A stretch of DNA of 64,000 nucleotides from NCBI RefSeq assembly GCF_000724545.1, contig NZ_JHBV01000043.1, forward strand, positions 62,001-126,000. The letters are read 5' to 3'. Positions 24,956 through 34,100 of the stretch are shown piece by piece (the first letter of the stretch is position 1; each line of letters begins with the position of its first letter). The notes under the pieces are model-generated. The model was not told the origin of the DNA and searched no databases. It saw only the letters and a list, made by a program, of their open reading frames with translations. The position numbers and the translations under genes are program-made. This DNA comes from Aureispira sp. CCB-QB1. GTDB taxonomy: Bacteria; Bacteroidota; Bacteroidia; Chitinophagales; Saprospiraceae.

Positions 24956-25147
24956 ATGAACATAAAAGGTATATTGGTGTCAATTGTTTTGATCTGTATT
25001 GGTTACTGGTTGTCAGCGCAAAATTTGGAAGGAAAGATCAAGGCTGTTATGACATATGAAATGGATGGCAAGGCTAATAAAGAAACACTAAATCCAATAA
25101 CAACAACTTATTGGCTTCACAACCGATTAATAATAGTTAGTAAATGA
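24956..25147 (+). pseudogene. Short secreted protein, probable N-terminal remnant of a DUF4412/GLPGLI-like gene
   Basis: Sixty-three residues: signal peptide (MNIKGILVSIVLICIGYW to LSAQ) followed by NLEGKIKAVMTYEMDGK and PITTTYWLHNRLII. The mature part looks like the start of DUF4412 or GLPGLI-type secreted proteins, which are normally about 200 residues, so it is probably a truncated gene. The stop overlaps the start of the next gene as ATGA (25144-25147), which would allow translational coupling. A candidate promoter lies upstream. It may still be expressed as a small secreted peptide; the remnant reading is an inference from partial resemblance. Confidence 0.5.
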
Positions 25148-25851
25148 ATATAACTATACAACTAAAATTATGGCTGTTGGGTAGCCTTAGTTTGCTGTGT
25201 GCTTGCTCAACTTCTGAACCACCTCAAAGCAATCAAAAAGAAACTGCCTTACTGCAAGGTCTGGAGAAAAGAGCAGCAGATAATTTAAATAGCGAGACAT
25301 GGAATTTGGAACGTTTTCAAGAAGACAAGAAAATGTATGCCCAATACAAAGAAGTTTTTAGTGTTTACCCTTTAAATTGTAGTCCTTTTCCTGTTGCAGA
25401 GTACGAATATGCAGTGGCAAGTATGCCTTTTTCTATACAAGATAGCACCAAAATGTTAAAAGGGATTTGTGTGGGAGAATTTGCTACAGTGGACAGTGAG
25501 GAGCCGCAGTACGGCTTGACAATCGTGGTTGTTGCCCAAAATGAGACCTACTCAGAGGATGTTTTTGTGCAATCTAGAAATTATCCTTATTTGACAGCAC
25601 AAGGCATTTTTGCTTCTCAAAAACATCATTTTGATTGGGTTTACGCTAAAAGCCCTGACGGTTTTTCCTTTTGTTTTGTGAATATGAAACTCTTTGATTT
25701 AAGATTTGGGGAAACGATTGTTCTGTTTCCAGAAGCAGAGGGAGCATTTTCATATCAGCAAATTCGTCAAAATCCCCATCAATACAAATCTTTAGACGCA
25801 TTTAAAGCCGTAATTGCGGATACCGTTCAGACCTTATTATTAACTAAGTAA
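25144..25851 (+). CDS. Hypothetical lipoprotein, 235 aa
   Basis: An exported lipoprotein with a clear lipobox LLCAC (Cys21). I do not recognise the rest. It has a helical Glu/Gln-rich stretch at 28-70 and then a mostly beta region with CSPFPVAEYEYAVASM, LTIVVVAQNETYSED and FDWVYAKSPDGFSFCFVNMKLFDLRFGETIVLFP. Two further Cys are present (about 79 and 110). Its start codon overlaps the stop of the preceding short ORF (ATGA), so it likely depends on that ORF's translation. No neighbour suggests a function. Confidence 0.72.
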   Translation: MNITIQLKLWLLGSLSLLCACSTSEPPQSNQKETALLQGLEKRAADNLNSETWNLERFQEDKKMYAQYKEVFSVYPLNCSPFPVAEYEYAVASMPFSIQDSTKMLKGICVGEFATVDSEEPQYGLTIVVVAQNETYSEDVFVQSRNYPYLTAQGIFASQKHHFDWVYAKSPDGFSFCFVNMKLFDLRFGETIVLFPEAEGAFSYQQIRQNPHQYKSLDAFKAVIADTVQTLLLTK

Positions 25852-25988
25852 TTCACAAAAAAACATAATAAAAAATAATAAGAAAATTACTGATTTTCTT
25901 GTAGTGGGTGTATCTTGAAATTGGTACAGGGCGTTTGTCAAACGTTCTATACTGTCAATATTTAATCCATAACTTGTGTTTGTAATCA

Positions 25989-26837
25989 ATGATAGATAAA
26001 AAGCTTTTTGTTGCCCAAAAACCTGCTAGTACCTTTTTACAAAAGTATATTGCTTATTATTATTTTCAAGAATGCATTGATGCAACCCAAAAAAGACAGT
26101 ATATTTTTTATCCTCATTATAAGAATGCTTTAAGTATTTATAAAAATGCAGCCATCTCTTATTCTAATAATCTATATGAAGTAGTCCCTAGCAAGAACGA
26201 AAATTATCATTATGCTTATCAGAGCGTCAACAAAGTATTCAAACAAGTGGCACAACAACCACCATTTTATAAAATAGGCATTGTTTTTCAATCTTTAGGG
26301 ATCAATCATTTTTTGAGCGCGCCACTCGTTCGTTTTATGGCAACAAAAGAAGGAGAAAGTTTTGAGTATTTTAGAGTTTCTATGAACCCTTTTTTAGATA
26401 AAATCTATGCAGCAGAAAATATAGCTGATAAAATTCATTTTTTAGACGAATATTTTGAAGCACAGTATGTAGGGTTTCAAGAATCCCGCTTAGAATGCGC
26501 TATAACGTTATTGTTGAATGCGAGCGATAAGTATACGGTCAATACATTGGCACAAGACTTAGCAATTAGTCGAAAAACATTGCTTCGATTATTTAATAAA
26601 CATTTATGTTGCTCGGTAAAGGATTATATTAATGTAGTTCAGTTTAGAAAAGCATTGCAAAGGTATCAAACAGCGCATCAAAAGCCTTTATTAACCAATT
26701 TAGCTTATGACGTTGGTTATTACGACCAGTCAGAATTTATTAACCATTTTAAAAAAATAACTGGATTTAATCCAAGTAAATTATTGGGCAACATTCAGCA
26801 ATTAGGAAGTGAGGATACTTTTTGGACATTATCCTAA
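25989..26837 (+). CDS. AraC family transcriptional regulator
   Basis: A 282-residue DNA-binding regulator. The C-terminal ~100 residues form the two-helix-turn-helix AraC/XylS domain: TVNTLAQDLAISRKTLLRLFNKHL for the first and NLAYDVGYYDQSEFINHFKKITGFNPSKLL for the second, including the family signature around GYYDQSEF. The N-terminal ~170 residues form a sensing domain rich in aromatic residues, without a recognised ligand site; it resembles DUF6597-like N-termini of Bacteroidota AraC proteins. No target can be named. It is transcribed alone and ends at a strong hairpin. Confidence 0.92.
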   Translation: MIDKKLFVAQKPASTFLQKYIAYYYFQECIDATQKRQYIFYPHYKNALSIYKNAAISYSNNLYEVVPSKNENYHYAYQSVNKVFKQVAQQPPFYKIGIVFQSLGINHFLSAPLVRFMATKEGESFEYFRVSMNPFLDKIYAAENIADKIHFLDEYFEAQYVGFQESRLECAITLLLNASDKYTVNTLAQDLAISRKTLLRLFNKHLCCSVKDYINVVQFRKALQRYQTAHQKPLLTNLAYDVGYYDQSEFINHFKKITGFNPSKLLGNIQQLGSEDTFWTLS

Positions 26838-26894
26838 GTGTTTTGTAACGTAAATTACTTTCATTATTGCAATGTCTTAACGTTTTTTGAAAAG

Positions 26895-26946
26895 GGACTG
26901 TAACATTTCTTTACTTGAATCGTCTTTTGGTAGTTACAGTCCGTTT
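26895..26946 (+). terminator. Terminator after the AraC gene
   Basis: Perfect 10-bp stem GGACTGTAAC (26895-26904) with GTTACAGTCC (26933-26942), extended by AAAA against TTTT after one mismatch, with a 28-base loop, followed by GTTTTATT. Confidence 0.65.
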
Positions 26947-27117
26947 TATTAAAGGTATTCCCATTCTTACACATTCACTCAATATATTCTGTTATTACTC
27001 CATGACAATCCGCTGATAAAGTTTTATTGATTTCATTTTCTGAGCAATTATTACTTATAAAAGCGTATTTACCTTTTGTGTATCTAAGGATTGTCGAATT
27101 CAAATTATTATAATTTA

Positions 27118-29616
27118 ATGAAATATTTAAATTCGTTTTTTTGTTTTTTATCCCTTTTTATATCCACCCTTTCAGCCACACCCATTAAAGGAAAAATCGT
27201 AGATTCTAGTGGTGAAATTTTATCCTTTGCCAGTATCCATGTAGAAGGAACTTCAATAGGTACGACTAGTAATATCGATGGATTTTACGAATTGGAACTA
27301 GAGGAAGGAACGTATCAATTAGTGTTTCAATATGTTGGATATACTTCTAAGGTAGAGTCTGTAACAATAGGAAAACAAGCCATAGAATTGAATGTTGTGT
27401 TAGAACCTTTGGTTAACAATATTCAAGAAGTTGTCGTAACGGCAGGAGAAGACCCTGCTTACAGGGTGATTCGGAAAGCAATTAAAAAACGAAAATTTTA
27501 CCTCAACCAAAGAAAAGAGTATAGTTGCGATGCTTATGTAAAAGGAAAACACTCTGTGGGAGTCGATGAATTGCCCAAATCGTTTATGGGATTTTCTTTG
27601 GAAGATGATTCGTTGGACGTTGATTCCCTAGATTTTGGAATATTGTATCTTTCCGAATCTTTATCGCGATTGCACTACAAAAAAGGTCAGTACAAGGAAG
27701 TCATGGTTTTTTCTAAAGTAAGTGGAGATGACAAAGGATTTAGTTTTAATTCGGGGAGTGATTTGGCCAAACTGTCGTTTTATCAAAATACCATTCAATT
27801 GGGCGAAGCTCAAATTTTATCTCCCATAGCAAACGATGCTTTGAGTGCTTACAAATATCGAATGGAGACTTCTTTTTATGATGAGAAAGGTCATTTAGTA
27901 TATAAAATAGAAGTGATTCCTAAAAATAAGTTGGGAGCAGTAGTGGCGGGGTACATCTATATTGTTGACAAGGACTGGGCAATTCATAGCACAGACTTAT
28001 TTACAACAGGAAAAAGCGCAAATATTTCTATTTTAGATACCTTACATTTTAGAGAAACGCACATCAAATTAGACGATAAAACTTGGACCGTTTTTTCTAG
28101 AAACTTAACATTTACATTGAAAGTGCTGTTTATCAAACTCTATGGTTATTTTGCGAGTGTATTTAGCAACTATGATTTAAACCCTAACTTTGACAAAAAG
28201 TTCTTTAATGCCGAAATATTTAAAGTGGAAGATAATGCCAATAAGCAAGACCAAGCAGCTTGGGATTCCATTCGTCCTGTACCTTTAGGGAAGGATGAAA
28301 TAGAAGATTATCACGAAAAAGATAGTTTGCAAAAAATCTACAATTCCAAAGCTTATAAAGATTCGATGGATCGAATTGCCAATAAGTTTAAGTTGATGGA
28401 TTTAGCAACAGGGTATACTTACCAAAATACACACAAAGGATATGCTTTTAATGTTTCATCTATTCTCCAAAACTTTTATTTTAATACTGTTCAAGGGTTT
28501 GTTTTAGGTCTCAATGCTAATTTTAAACATACAGTAAATGCCGAAAAATATCAATGGTATCGAATTAGTGGTGAGGGAAATTATGCTTTTTCGGAGCAGC
28601 AGTTTAGAGGATCAGGAGCGTTTGAAATGCAGTTCAGCGCTATTAGTAAGGCCAAACTAAAAATAGAAGGTGGTAAAAAAGCGTTGCAGTTCAACTCCGA
28701 TAATCCGATTATGCCCATGATTAATAACTACTATACGTTATTGGAGAAGCGCAATTACCTCAAGCTTTATGACGAAGTGTATGGCAGTGCAACTTATTCA
28801 CAAGAGATTTTGAATGGTTTGTATGTAGAAGGGGGGATAAAATATGCACAACGTTCGGCATTGGTCAATACAACCGATTGGTCGTTTGTTCCTAAAAATA
28901 CAAGAGCCTACTTTTCTAATCATCCTCAAGATATAGGGCAACCGAATATTAATAAAGACAATCCTAGTTTCTTGACACACCAACATTTGGAACTAGCCTT
29001 AAAACTGCGGATTCGTTTAGGGCAAAAATATGTAACGTACCCCAATCGAAGAGTTTACAAGCCTTCTCAATTTCCTGATATTTGGATCAGCTACAAAAAG
29101 GGAGTACCTTGGTTAGGAGGAACAACCAATTATGACTATTTAGAATTAAAATTGACAAAGGAAAAAATAGCCCTAGGAACATCAGGCTTGTTTAGCTTCA
29201 ATCTGACGGGAGGATGGTTTCCTAATAGAGCGAAGACTTATTTTATGGATTATCATCATTTTAATGGTAATCAGACTATTTTTGCAAAGAATGATGCTTA
29301 TTTGAGAACGTTTCAACTGTTGCCCTATTATCAAAACAGCACCAATTCAGCATTCGCTATGCTGCACGCCGAGCATCATTTTAATGGGGCAATTTGGAAT
29401 AAGATTCCAGGTTTAAAAGTCTTAGGTTTTGAGTTTGTAGCAGGTTATCATGTACTGTATACGCCTGAAAATAGAGAGTATATGGAGTTCAATATAGGTT
29501 TAGATCGTATAGGCTGGGGAATATTTCGATTTTTGCGAGCCGATTTTGTGATGGGCTATAAAGTAGGCGAACCGTTGAGATATGGGGCTGTATTAGGGTT
29601 TAATTTTTCACTCTAG
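27118..29616 (+). CDS. DUF5686 outer-membrane protein with carboxypeptidase-regulatory-like domain
   Basis: An 832-residue outer-membrane protein. Signal peptide (residues 1-20, ending TLSATP), then a CarboxypepD_reg-like beta-sandwich (about 22-103: IKGKIVDSSGEILSFASIHVEG, GTTSNIDGFYELELEEGTYQL). The DUF5686 region follows with AYRVIRKAIKKRKFYLNQ and a C-terminal barrel that closes with GAVLGFNFSL. Family members are widespread in Bacteroidota and their function is not known. The frame extends nine codons upstream to a TTG, but the ATG at 27118 precedes the signal peptide. Single gene; the downstream gap begins with a repeat copy. Confidence 0.9.
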   Translation: MKYLNSFFCFLSLFISTLSATPIKGKIVDSSGEILSFASIHVEGTSIGTTSNIDGFYELELEEGTYQLVFQYVGYTSKVESVTIGKQAIELNVVLEPLVNNIQEVVVTAGEDPAYRVIRKAIKKRKFYLNQRKEYSCDAYVKGKHSVGVDELPKSFMGFSLEDDSLDVDSLDFGILYLSESLSRLHYKKGQYKEVMVFSKVSGDDKGFSFNSGSDLAKLSFYQNTIQLGEAQILSPIANDALSAYKYRMETSFYDEKGHLVYKIEVIPKNKLGAVVAGYIYIVDKDWAIHSTDLFTTGKSANISILDTLHFRETHIKLDDKTWTVFSRNLTFTLKVLFIKLYGYFASVFSNYDLNPNFDKKFFNAEIFKVEDNANKQDQAAWDSIRPVPLGKDEIEDYHEKDSLQKIYNSKAYKDSMDRIANKFKLMDLATGYTYQNTHKGYAFNVSSILQNFYFNTVQGFVLGLNANFKHTVNAEKYQWYRISGEGNYAFSEQQFRGSGAFEMQFSAISKAKLKIEGGKKALQFNSDNPIMPMINNYYTLLEKRNYLKLYDEVYGSATYSQEILNGLYVEGGIKYAQRSALVNTTDWSFVPKNTRAYFSNHPQDIGQPNINKDNPSFLTHQHLELALKLRIRLGQKYVTYPNRRVYKPSQFPDIWISYKKGVPWLGGTTNYDYLELKLTKEKIALGTSGLFSFNLTGGWFPNRAKTYFMDYHHFNGNQTIFAKNDAYLRTFQLLPYYQNSTNSAFAMLHAEHHFNGAIWNKIPGLKVLGFEFVAGYHVLYTPENREYMEFNIGLDRIGWGIFRFLRADFVMGYKVGEPLRYGAVLGFNFSL

Positions 29617-29627
29617 TCCAATAGACC

Positions 29628-29837
29628 AATAGTTCGTTGAAACCACGCAGTAGCAGCGCAGTTGATAATCAATAAGTTGTAAATTCATTGCATCTTGTGT
29701 TAAAAATCTGATTATCAAAATAATATAAATGTGATTTTTTATCTTTTTGGTAAAAAGTAAAAAACTAAGCTTGTGCCCTCATGAGCGTAGCGAACTAATC
29801 AACGACCACGAAGTAGCAGCGCAGCTAACTACTAATA
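29628..29837. repeat. Long MITE-like repeat, copy B
   Basis: Opens AATAGTTCGTTGAAACCACG with GTAGCAGCG, then a shortened inner palindrome TTGATAATC...GATTATCAA, the CTTTTTGGTAAAAAGTAAAA hairpin, GCTTGTGCCCTCATGAGCG and AACTAATCAACGA. The right end is rearranged: the TCAACGA is followed by another CCACGAAGTAGCAGCGCAGC and then AACTACTAAT, as though a second repeat module had been inserted. Confidence 0.88.
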
Positions 29838-29968
29838 GACAAGATAACTCTACTAAAAAAACTAGTACCCTATTTTGCCAATCAGAAGTGCACTGTATAT
29901 TTTTTATGGAAAAACTAAAAAATCAATGGAGCATTATAAATAATAACTCAAAAGAAAATTATAATTTG

Positions 29969-29997
29969 GAGTGCTTTTTCGGAAGCACTCTTTTTTT
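29969..29997 (+). terminator. Rho-independent terminator upstream of the GT39 gene
   Basis: 8-bp stem GAGTGCTT (29969-29976) with AAGCACTC (29983-29990), 6-base loop, then seven T. It sits 350 bases after the DUF5686 stop and 40 bases before the next start codon, so it may end read-through from upstream or act as an attenuator in the glycosyltransferase leader. Confidence 0.8.
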
Positions 29998-30037
29998 GAT
30001 TTAAAACAGGTTCAGTACAGTAGAAATTGTTATTTGA

Positions 30038-31744
30038 ATGAGAAAGTACCCTAAATTTGTTTGGTTCATTGGATTTTTGTTTGTTGTTAATCTACTTTGG
30101 ATGAACCATTCTGTAAGTTTGTGGGATGAGGACGAAGCAGCTTATGCAGGATTCGGAATGACAATACTGGAAACAGGAGATTGGGTAGAACCTAGTTACC
30201 AATGGTCTGTAATTCATAGAAAAACTCCCTTTCATTTTTGGACCATTGCATTATCTTATCGACTATTTGGTGTCAACGAATTTGCGCTTAGGTTGCCTAG
30301 TGTACTTGCCATTTTATTGACCTGTTGGATGGTGTTTTTGTTGGGACGGTCGTTGTTTGGGCAAAAAAACGCTTGTCGAGCAGCCATAATTCTAGCAACT
30401 TCTATTCAACTTCCATTGATGGGAAAAGTTGCGCTAACCGATGCTTCGTTGTTATTATTTCAAACAATTGCTGCACTTTCATTGCTGAATTTTATTTATC
30501 GCCCCTCATGGAAGTGGAATCTAGGCTTGTGGGGAGCTATTGCAATGGGAATTTTAGTCAAAGGACCTCCAATTATTTTATTAATAGGAGGGATGTGGGT
30601 ATTATTAGCTATTTTTCATCCTAATAGGAAAAATTTAATAAAAACCCACCCTTGGTTTTTTGCTTGGTTGGCAATTACTCCTTTTGTTGGTTGGTGTTAT
30701 GCTTCGTATAGTCAAGACGTCTTACTGTGGGAGCAAACAGGTAATGGCGTTCCTTTTGCTGATTGGTGGCAAGAGGAAGCGAACGGACACAAAATTCACT
30801 TACTACCTTTTTTGTGGGAGTGGTATGTATTGAGAAGAATTGGAGGATCTGTCTTGGGACAATCAGGTTTTTGGGGCTATCATTTGGTTGTGCTATCCAT
30901 TGCATTTTTGACATGGTTACCTTTTTGGCTCCCAACGCTCAAAGCATCTGTTAAAGGTTTTATAAAGCCCTCTAACAAAGAGCTGATGTTGGTCATTTGG
31001 TTGGTAATGGGGTGGTTCTTTTGGGAATTTATGAGTAGTAAGTTACCTTCTTACTCAATGGGGGCACAGCCTGCACTAGCTTTTTTAATGGCGTTACAAA
31101 TTGGTTATTTAGAAAACAAAAAGGCTGAATCCAACTTGCTAAAAATAGGCTTAGTATTGTATACTTTAATTTTTGCACTCATTATTATAGGACTCCCTAT
31201 AGCAGGTGTTTACTTAGTCGGAAATGGGACGCTGGTATATTTACTCCCCATGAGTATGGTGCTTTTGTTGCTTTTGATATCCTTGTTAAAAGCACGAGAA
31301 AATATTCAACAGTTGTATCAGCAGACCGCTGTATTAGGAGGCGTTTTTATGTTTTTACTTTGGACTTGTGTTAGCCCGCTGATAGAGCAATCACCAATCA
31401 AATCGTTTGACGATATTATAGCAACAGCGTACGAAAAAAGTGGACAAAATAACAAGGCAAGGCTTATTTTTACGGGTTTGAATATCAAGCAACAAAAAAT
31501 AAGTCTATTGGTTTATGCCGAACAACACTTTGGAACTTATGAAGAAATGCATTCTCCTAAGGCAATGAACGCTTTTTTAGAACAACAGCCTACTGTTTTA
31601 ATTATTGGACAAGATGCCATTCAACCACTTCAAAAAGCATTCAAAAAAGCCAAACTGCCATTTAAGGCTCAAAAAATACAACACCGTTCTACAGATGATG
31701 CTTTAAAAGCACACGACTTTTGGGTCATCAGTAATGTAGAATGA
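30038..31744 (+). CDS. Glycosyltransferase family 39 (PMT/ArnT-like), polytopic membrane protein
   Basis: A 568-residue inner-membrane enzyme that transfers a sugar from a polyprenyl-phosphate donor to lipid A or to a protein in the periplasm. The acidic motif at the first outer loop (WDEDEAAYA, Asp30-Glu31) is the catalytic base site of GT-C enzymes. About ten to eleven transmembrane helices follow (for example GIAMG... at 175-195 and FLMALQIGYLENKK near 355). The C-terminal ~110 residues form a soluble domain (ARLIFTGLNIKQQKISLLVYAE). ArnT or a glycan-modifying PMT are the options; the presence of kdsB nearby on the other strand makes lipopolysaccharide modification plausible. The length is near the ArnT norm (550). 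Confidence 0.88.
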   Translation: MRKYPKFVWFIGFLFVVNLLWMNHSVSLWDEDEAAYAGFGMTILETGDWVEPSYQWSVIHRKTPFHFWTIALSYRLFGVNEFALRLPSVLAILLTCWMVFLLGRSLFGQKNACRAAIILATSIQLPLMGKVALTDASLLLFQTIAALSLLNFIYRPSWKWNLGLWGAIAMGILVKGPPIILLIGGMWVLLAIFHPNRKNLIKTHPWFFAWLAITPFVGWCYASYSQDVLLWEQTGNGVPFADWWQEEANGHKIHLLPFLWEWYVLRRIGGSVLGQSGFWGYHLVVLSIAFLTWLPFWLPTLKASVKGFIKPSNKELMLVIWLVMGWFFWEFMSSKLPSYSMGAQPALAFLMALQIGYLENKKAESNLLKIGLVLYTLIFALIIIGLPIAGVYLVGNGTLVYLLPMSMVLLLLLISLLKARENIQQLYQQTAVLGGVFMFLLWTCVSPLIEQSPIKSFDDIIATAYEKSGQNNKARLIFTGLNIKQQKISLLVYAEQHFGTYEEMHSPKAMNAFLEQQPTVLIIGQDAIQPLQKAFKKAKLPFKAQKIQHRSTDDALKAHDFWVISNVE

Positions 31745-31873
31745 TAACTTTAACGTCGCCGTCTTTTTTCTACAATACGAATGGTGCAGTTTGGGAAAAT
31801 CTCATATGTTGCTATTTTTGTATTGCTCCATCCAATTGTACGAGAGTTTAGGAATAGCAAGCTGTTTTTTCCA

Positions 31874-32638
31874 TCAACAATTACTTTTCAACCAAGCCAA
31901 AGCCTTATTCAAATCTTCAGGCGTATCGATATTAGGAGCCTCATAGTCCGTTTTTAAAATACGGATGGACTGATTGTGTTCTAGCCAAGCAAGCTGCTCT
32001 AATTTTTCGATTGCTTCCAATTGACCAGAAGCCAAATTTGGATAAGTTTTCAATAAAAAAGAACGGCTAAAGGCATATAAACCAATGTGTTTGTAGAAAT
32101 GTTGCTGTGTAAGCCATGCCTCTTGAGGCAAGTCTCGAACAAAGGGAATTGGACTACGACTAAAGTATAGAGCGTTGTGAATACCTGCTGCAATAGGAGT
32201 AGAAAAAACAACTTTTACAACATTAGGACTGAGCAAATCGTCTAAATTGTCAATTTGTTTGGCTAAGGTGGCAATAGGCGTATCGGGAACGTTAAAGGCA
32301 GAGAGAATACTATTGATTTGGCTAGGTGCAATAAATGGCTCATCCCCTTGGATGTTGACCAATATGTCGTAAGTAGTTGTCTCTTTTAAGTAGGCTTCTA
32401 TGCACCTTGATGTACCGTTTTCATGAAGTCCAGTCATAACTACAGTACCACCAAAGTTTTGTACAGCTTGGTAAATCCGAGCGTTATCTGTAGCAACAAT
32501 TACTTTATCCAAATTGGATTGCATCGCTTGCTCATAAACACGTTGAATCATACTTTTTCCCGCTATATCTATCAAAGGTTTTCCTGGAAATCGAGTAGAG
32601 GCATAGCGAGCAGGAATAATTCCAATTGATTTTTTCAT
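31874..32638 (-). CDS. kdsB: 3-deoxy-manno-octulosonate cytidylyltransferase
   Basis: Activates Kdo with CTP to CMP-Kdo for the lipopolysaccharide core. The 254-residue protein opens with the nucleotide-binding IIPARYASTRFPGKPL (7-22) and has GKSMIQRVYEQA, VIVATDNARI, VMTGLHENGTSR, LVNIQGDEPFI with the metal-binding Asp, YFSRSPIPFVRD, KHIGLYAFSR and IEKLEQL. All these motifs and the length are as in other KdsB proteins. It is convergent with the glycosyltransferase gene (130-base gap) and stands alone on the minus strand. Confidence 0.95.
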   Translation of the reverse strand: MKKSIGIIPARYASTRFPGKPLIDIAGKSMIQRVYEQAMQSNLDKVIVATDNARIYQAVQNFGGTVVMTGLHENGTSRCIEAYLKETTTYDILVNIQGDEPFIAPSQINSILSAFNVPDTPIATLAKQIDNLDDLLSPNVVKVVFSTPIAAGIHNALYFSRSPIPFVRDLPQEAWLTQQHFYKHIGLYAFSRSFLLKTYPNLASGQLEAIEKLEQLAWLEHNQSIRILKTDYEAPNIDTPEDLNKALAWLKSNC

Positions 32639-32802
32639 TTATAATAAAATTTTACTCCGTTGTAATTTTATGCTATTTGTTTTGTTTGTGATAACTAATA
32701 AAGTTTTTCAACGAACTATTATTAAAAAGCTTGATACAATATTTATCTTGTGGAAAGTATTGAAAAATGCGATTTTTACCTAACAATTGATACCAATATA
32801 AA

Positions 32803-33846
32803 ATGAAAAAATCGAAAATAAATGGGCATGGGCATTTATTGCCAGAACCCCACCAAATTCCACAATTTATGAAAGCTAAAAAGCTTTTTTGGATTGATGA
32901 GGATAAAAAATTTATGCGACAAGGAAATTGGGCTAGACCGATTACAGCACCAAGCTTCTTTCTTAAAGAAAAGTTGGAGTGGATGGATAAAAATGAGATA
33001 GAGCGAACTGTAATTTTGAACCTGTCGCAGTTATATTGTAATGGTCTGACATTAGAAGATACAAAAGATGCCATACGATTTCAGAATGATTTTAATGCGG
33101 AGGTGCAACGGAATCATCCCAATAGATTGACCTGTGGTTTTGTTGTACAGCCTAGATACATCGACTTTGCTTTGGCAGAAATAGAGCGTTGTGTAGAAAC
33201 ATTGGGAATGTCCGTATTATGCTTGCCGACACATTTTATTAACGCGGAAGGAAAATGGACTTCTGTTGCGGATGATAGTGTTCATCCAATGTATGATTTG
33301 GCCAATCATTATGGATTGGCGATTGAAATACATCCTTATGATGGTCAAAAGATGATTCAGTTGGAAGATACTTATTGGCGTTTTCATTTGGTGTGGATGA
33401 TGGCGCAAACAGCCGATACTTTGCATTTGTATACCTTAAAAGATATTCCCAATCGTTTTCCCAACATTAGAACTTGTTTTGCACACGGTTGTATGTTAGG
33501 ACAAGCCAATCTAGGACGAAGAGTACAGGGATTTAATGGAAGACCCGATTTGTTTCCAAATACGCAACACCCTCAGGCTTCGGTAGGGCATCCTAATTTA
33601 TTTTTTGATACCTTGGTACATGATGTATATACCTTTCAGCTATTAAAAAATCGTTGTGGTGTTGCTCAAATCATTGCTGGGATTGATGATCCTTATCCTT
33701 TAGGAGAAATGGAAGATGTACCGAATTCTTATCCAGGAAAAGTTTTGGATGAAGCCGTTGCTCATGGAATGATTACGATCAATGAGCAAGAGGAGATCTG
33801 GCATGATAATGTTTTGCGATGGTTAGGAACAGCACCCAATAAATAG
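32803..33846 (+). CDS. Amidohydrolase family protein, ACMSD-like
   Basis: A 347-residue metal-dependent hydrolase of the amidohydrolase-2 family. The metal ligands are His9 and His11 (NGHGHLLPE), His177 (EIHPYDG), His228 (CFAHGCMLG) and Asp295 (GIDDPYPLGEME). The last motif, followed by ILRWLG-type VLRWLG, matches aminocarboxymuconate-semialdehyde decarboxylase (ACMSD), an enzyme of tryptophan and kynurenine breakdown. ACMSD is the best guess, but an amidohydrolase with another substrate is possible. No other kynurenine genes are beside it. The conserved metal Trp and the length fit. ATG start; the gene appears to be monocistronic. Confidence 0.8.
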   Translation: MKKSKINGHGHLLPEPHQIPQFMKAKKLFWIDEDKKFMRQGNWARPITAPSFFLKEKLEWMDKNEIERTVILNLSQLYCNGLTLEDTKDAIRFQNDFNAEVQRNHPNRLTCGFVVQPRYIDFALAEIERCVETLGMSVLCLPTHFINAEGKWTSVADDSVHPMYDLANHYGLAIEIHPYDGQKMIQLEDTYWRFHLVWMMAQTADTLHLYTLKDIPNRFPNIRTCFAHGCMLGQANLGRRVQGFNGRPDLFPNTQHPQASVGHPNLFFDTLVHDVYTFQLLKNRCGVAQIIAGIDDPYPLGEMEDVPNSYPGKVLDEAVAHGMITINEQEEIWHDNVLRWLGTAPNK

Positions 33847-34100
33847 TTAACCAAATAATAGGGGGAAAAACCAAATACTAGTTGTTGATACTTTTGAATG
33901 GGAATTATCATTGATAAAGTTGTTTTTGTGATAAATAGAAACTACATTAGTGAAAGTGCTTTGAATTTCAAAGTTAAATAATGTATTGTTTTAATAACCC
34001 TATTGTTCCATTCAATTATAGCCTAACTCCAATCCAATACTGGAATATCAAGTTGGAGAAGTAGGAAATAAATGTACTACGGAGCAGCAATGTTTATCGT

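Larger units (their letters stand above)
29617..30037. other. Intergenic gap: repeat copy and a terminator before the GT39 gene
   Basis: A 421-base gap. 29628-29837 is a long MITE-like repeat. After it there is a short open frame (85 codons, 29747-30004) that is mostly repeat-derived and not accepted. A rho-independent terminator lies at 29969-29997, only 40 bases before the glycosyltransferase start. Confidence 0.6.

Noticed and set aside
29747-30004. 85-codon open frame before the glycosyltransferase
   Set aside because: Begins within the poly-A/T hairpin of repeat copy B and runs through a terminator; composition is that of the repeat.
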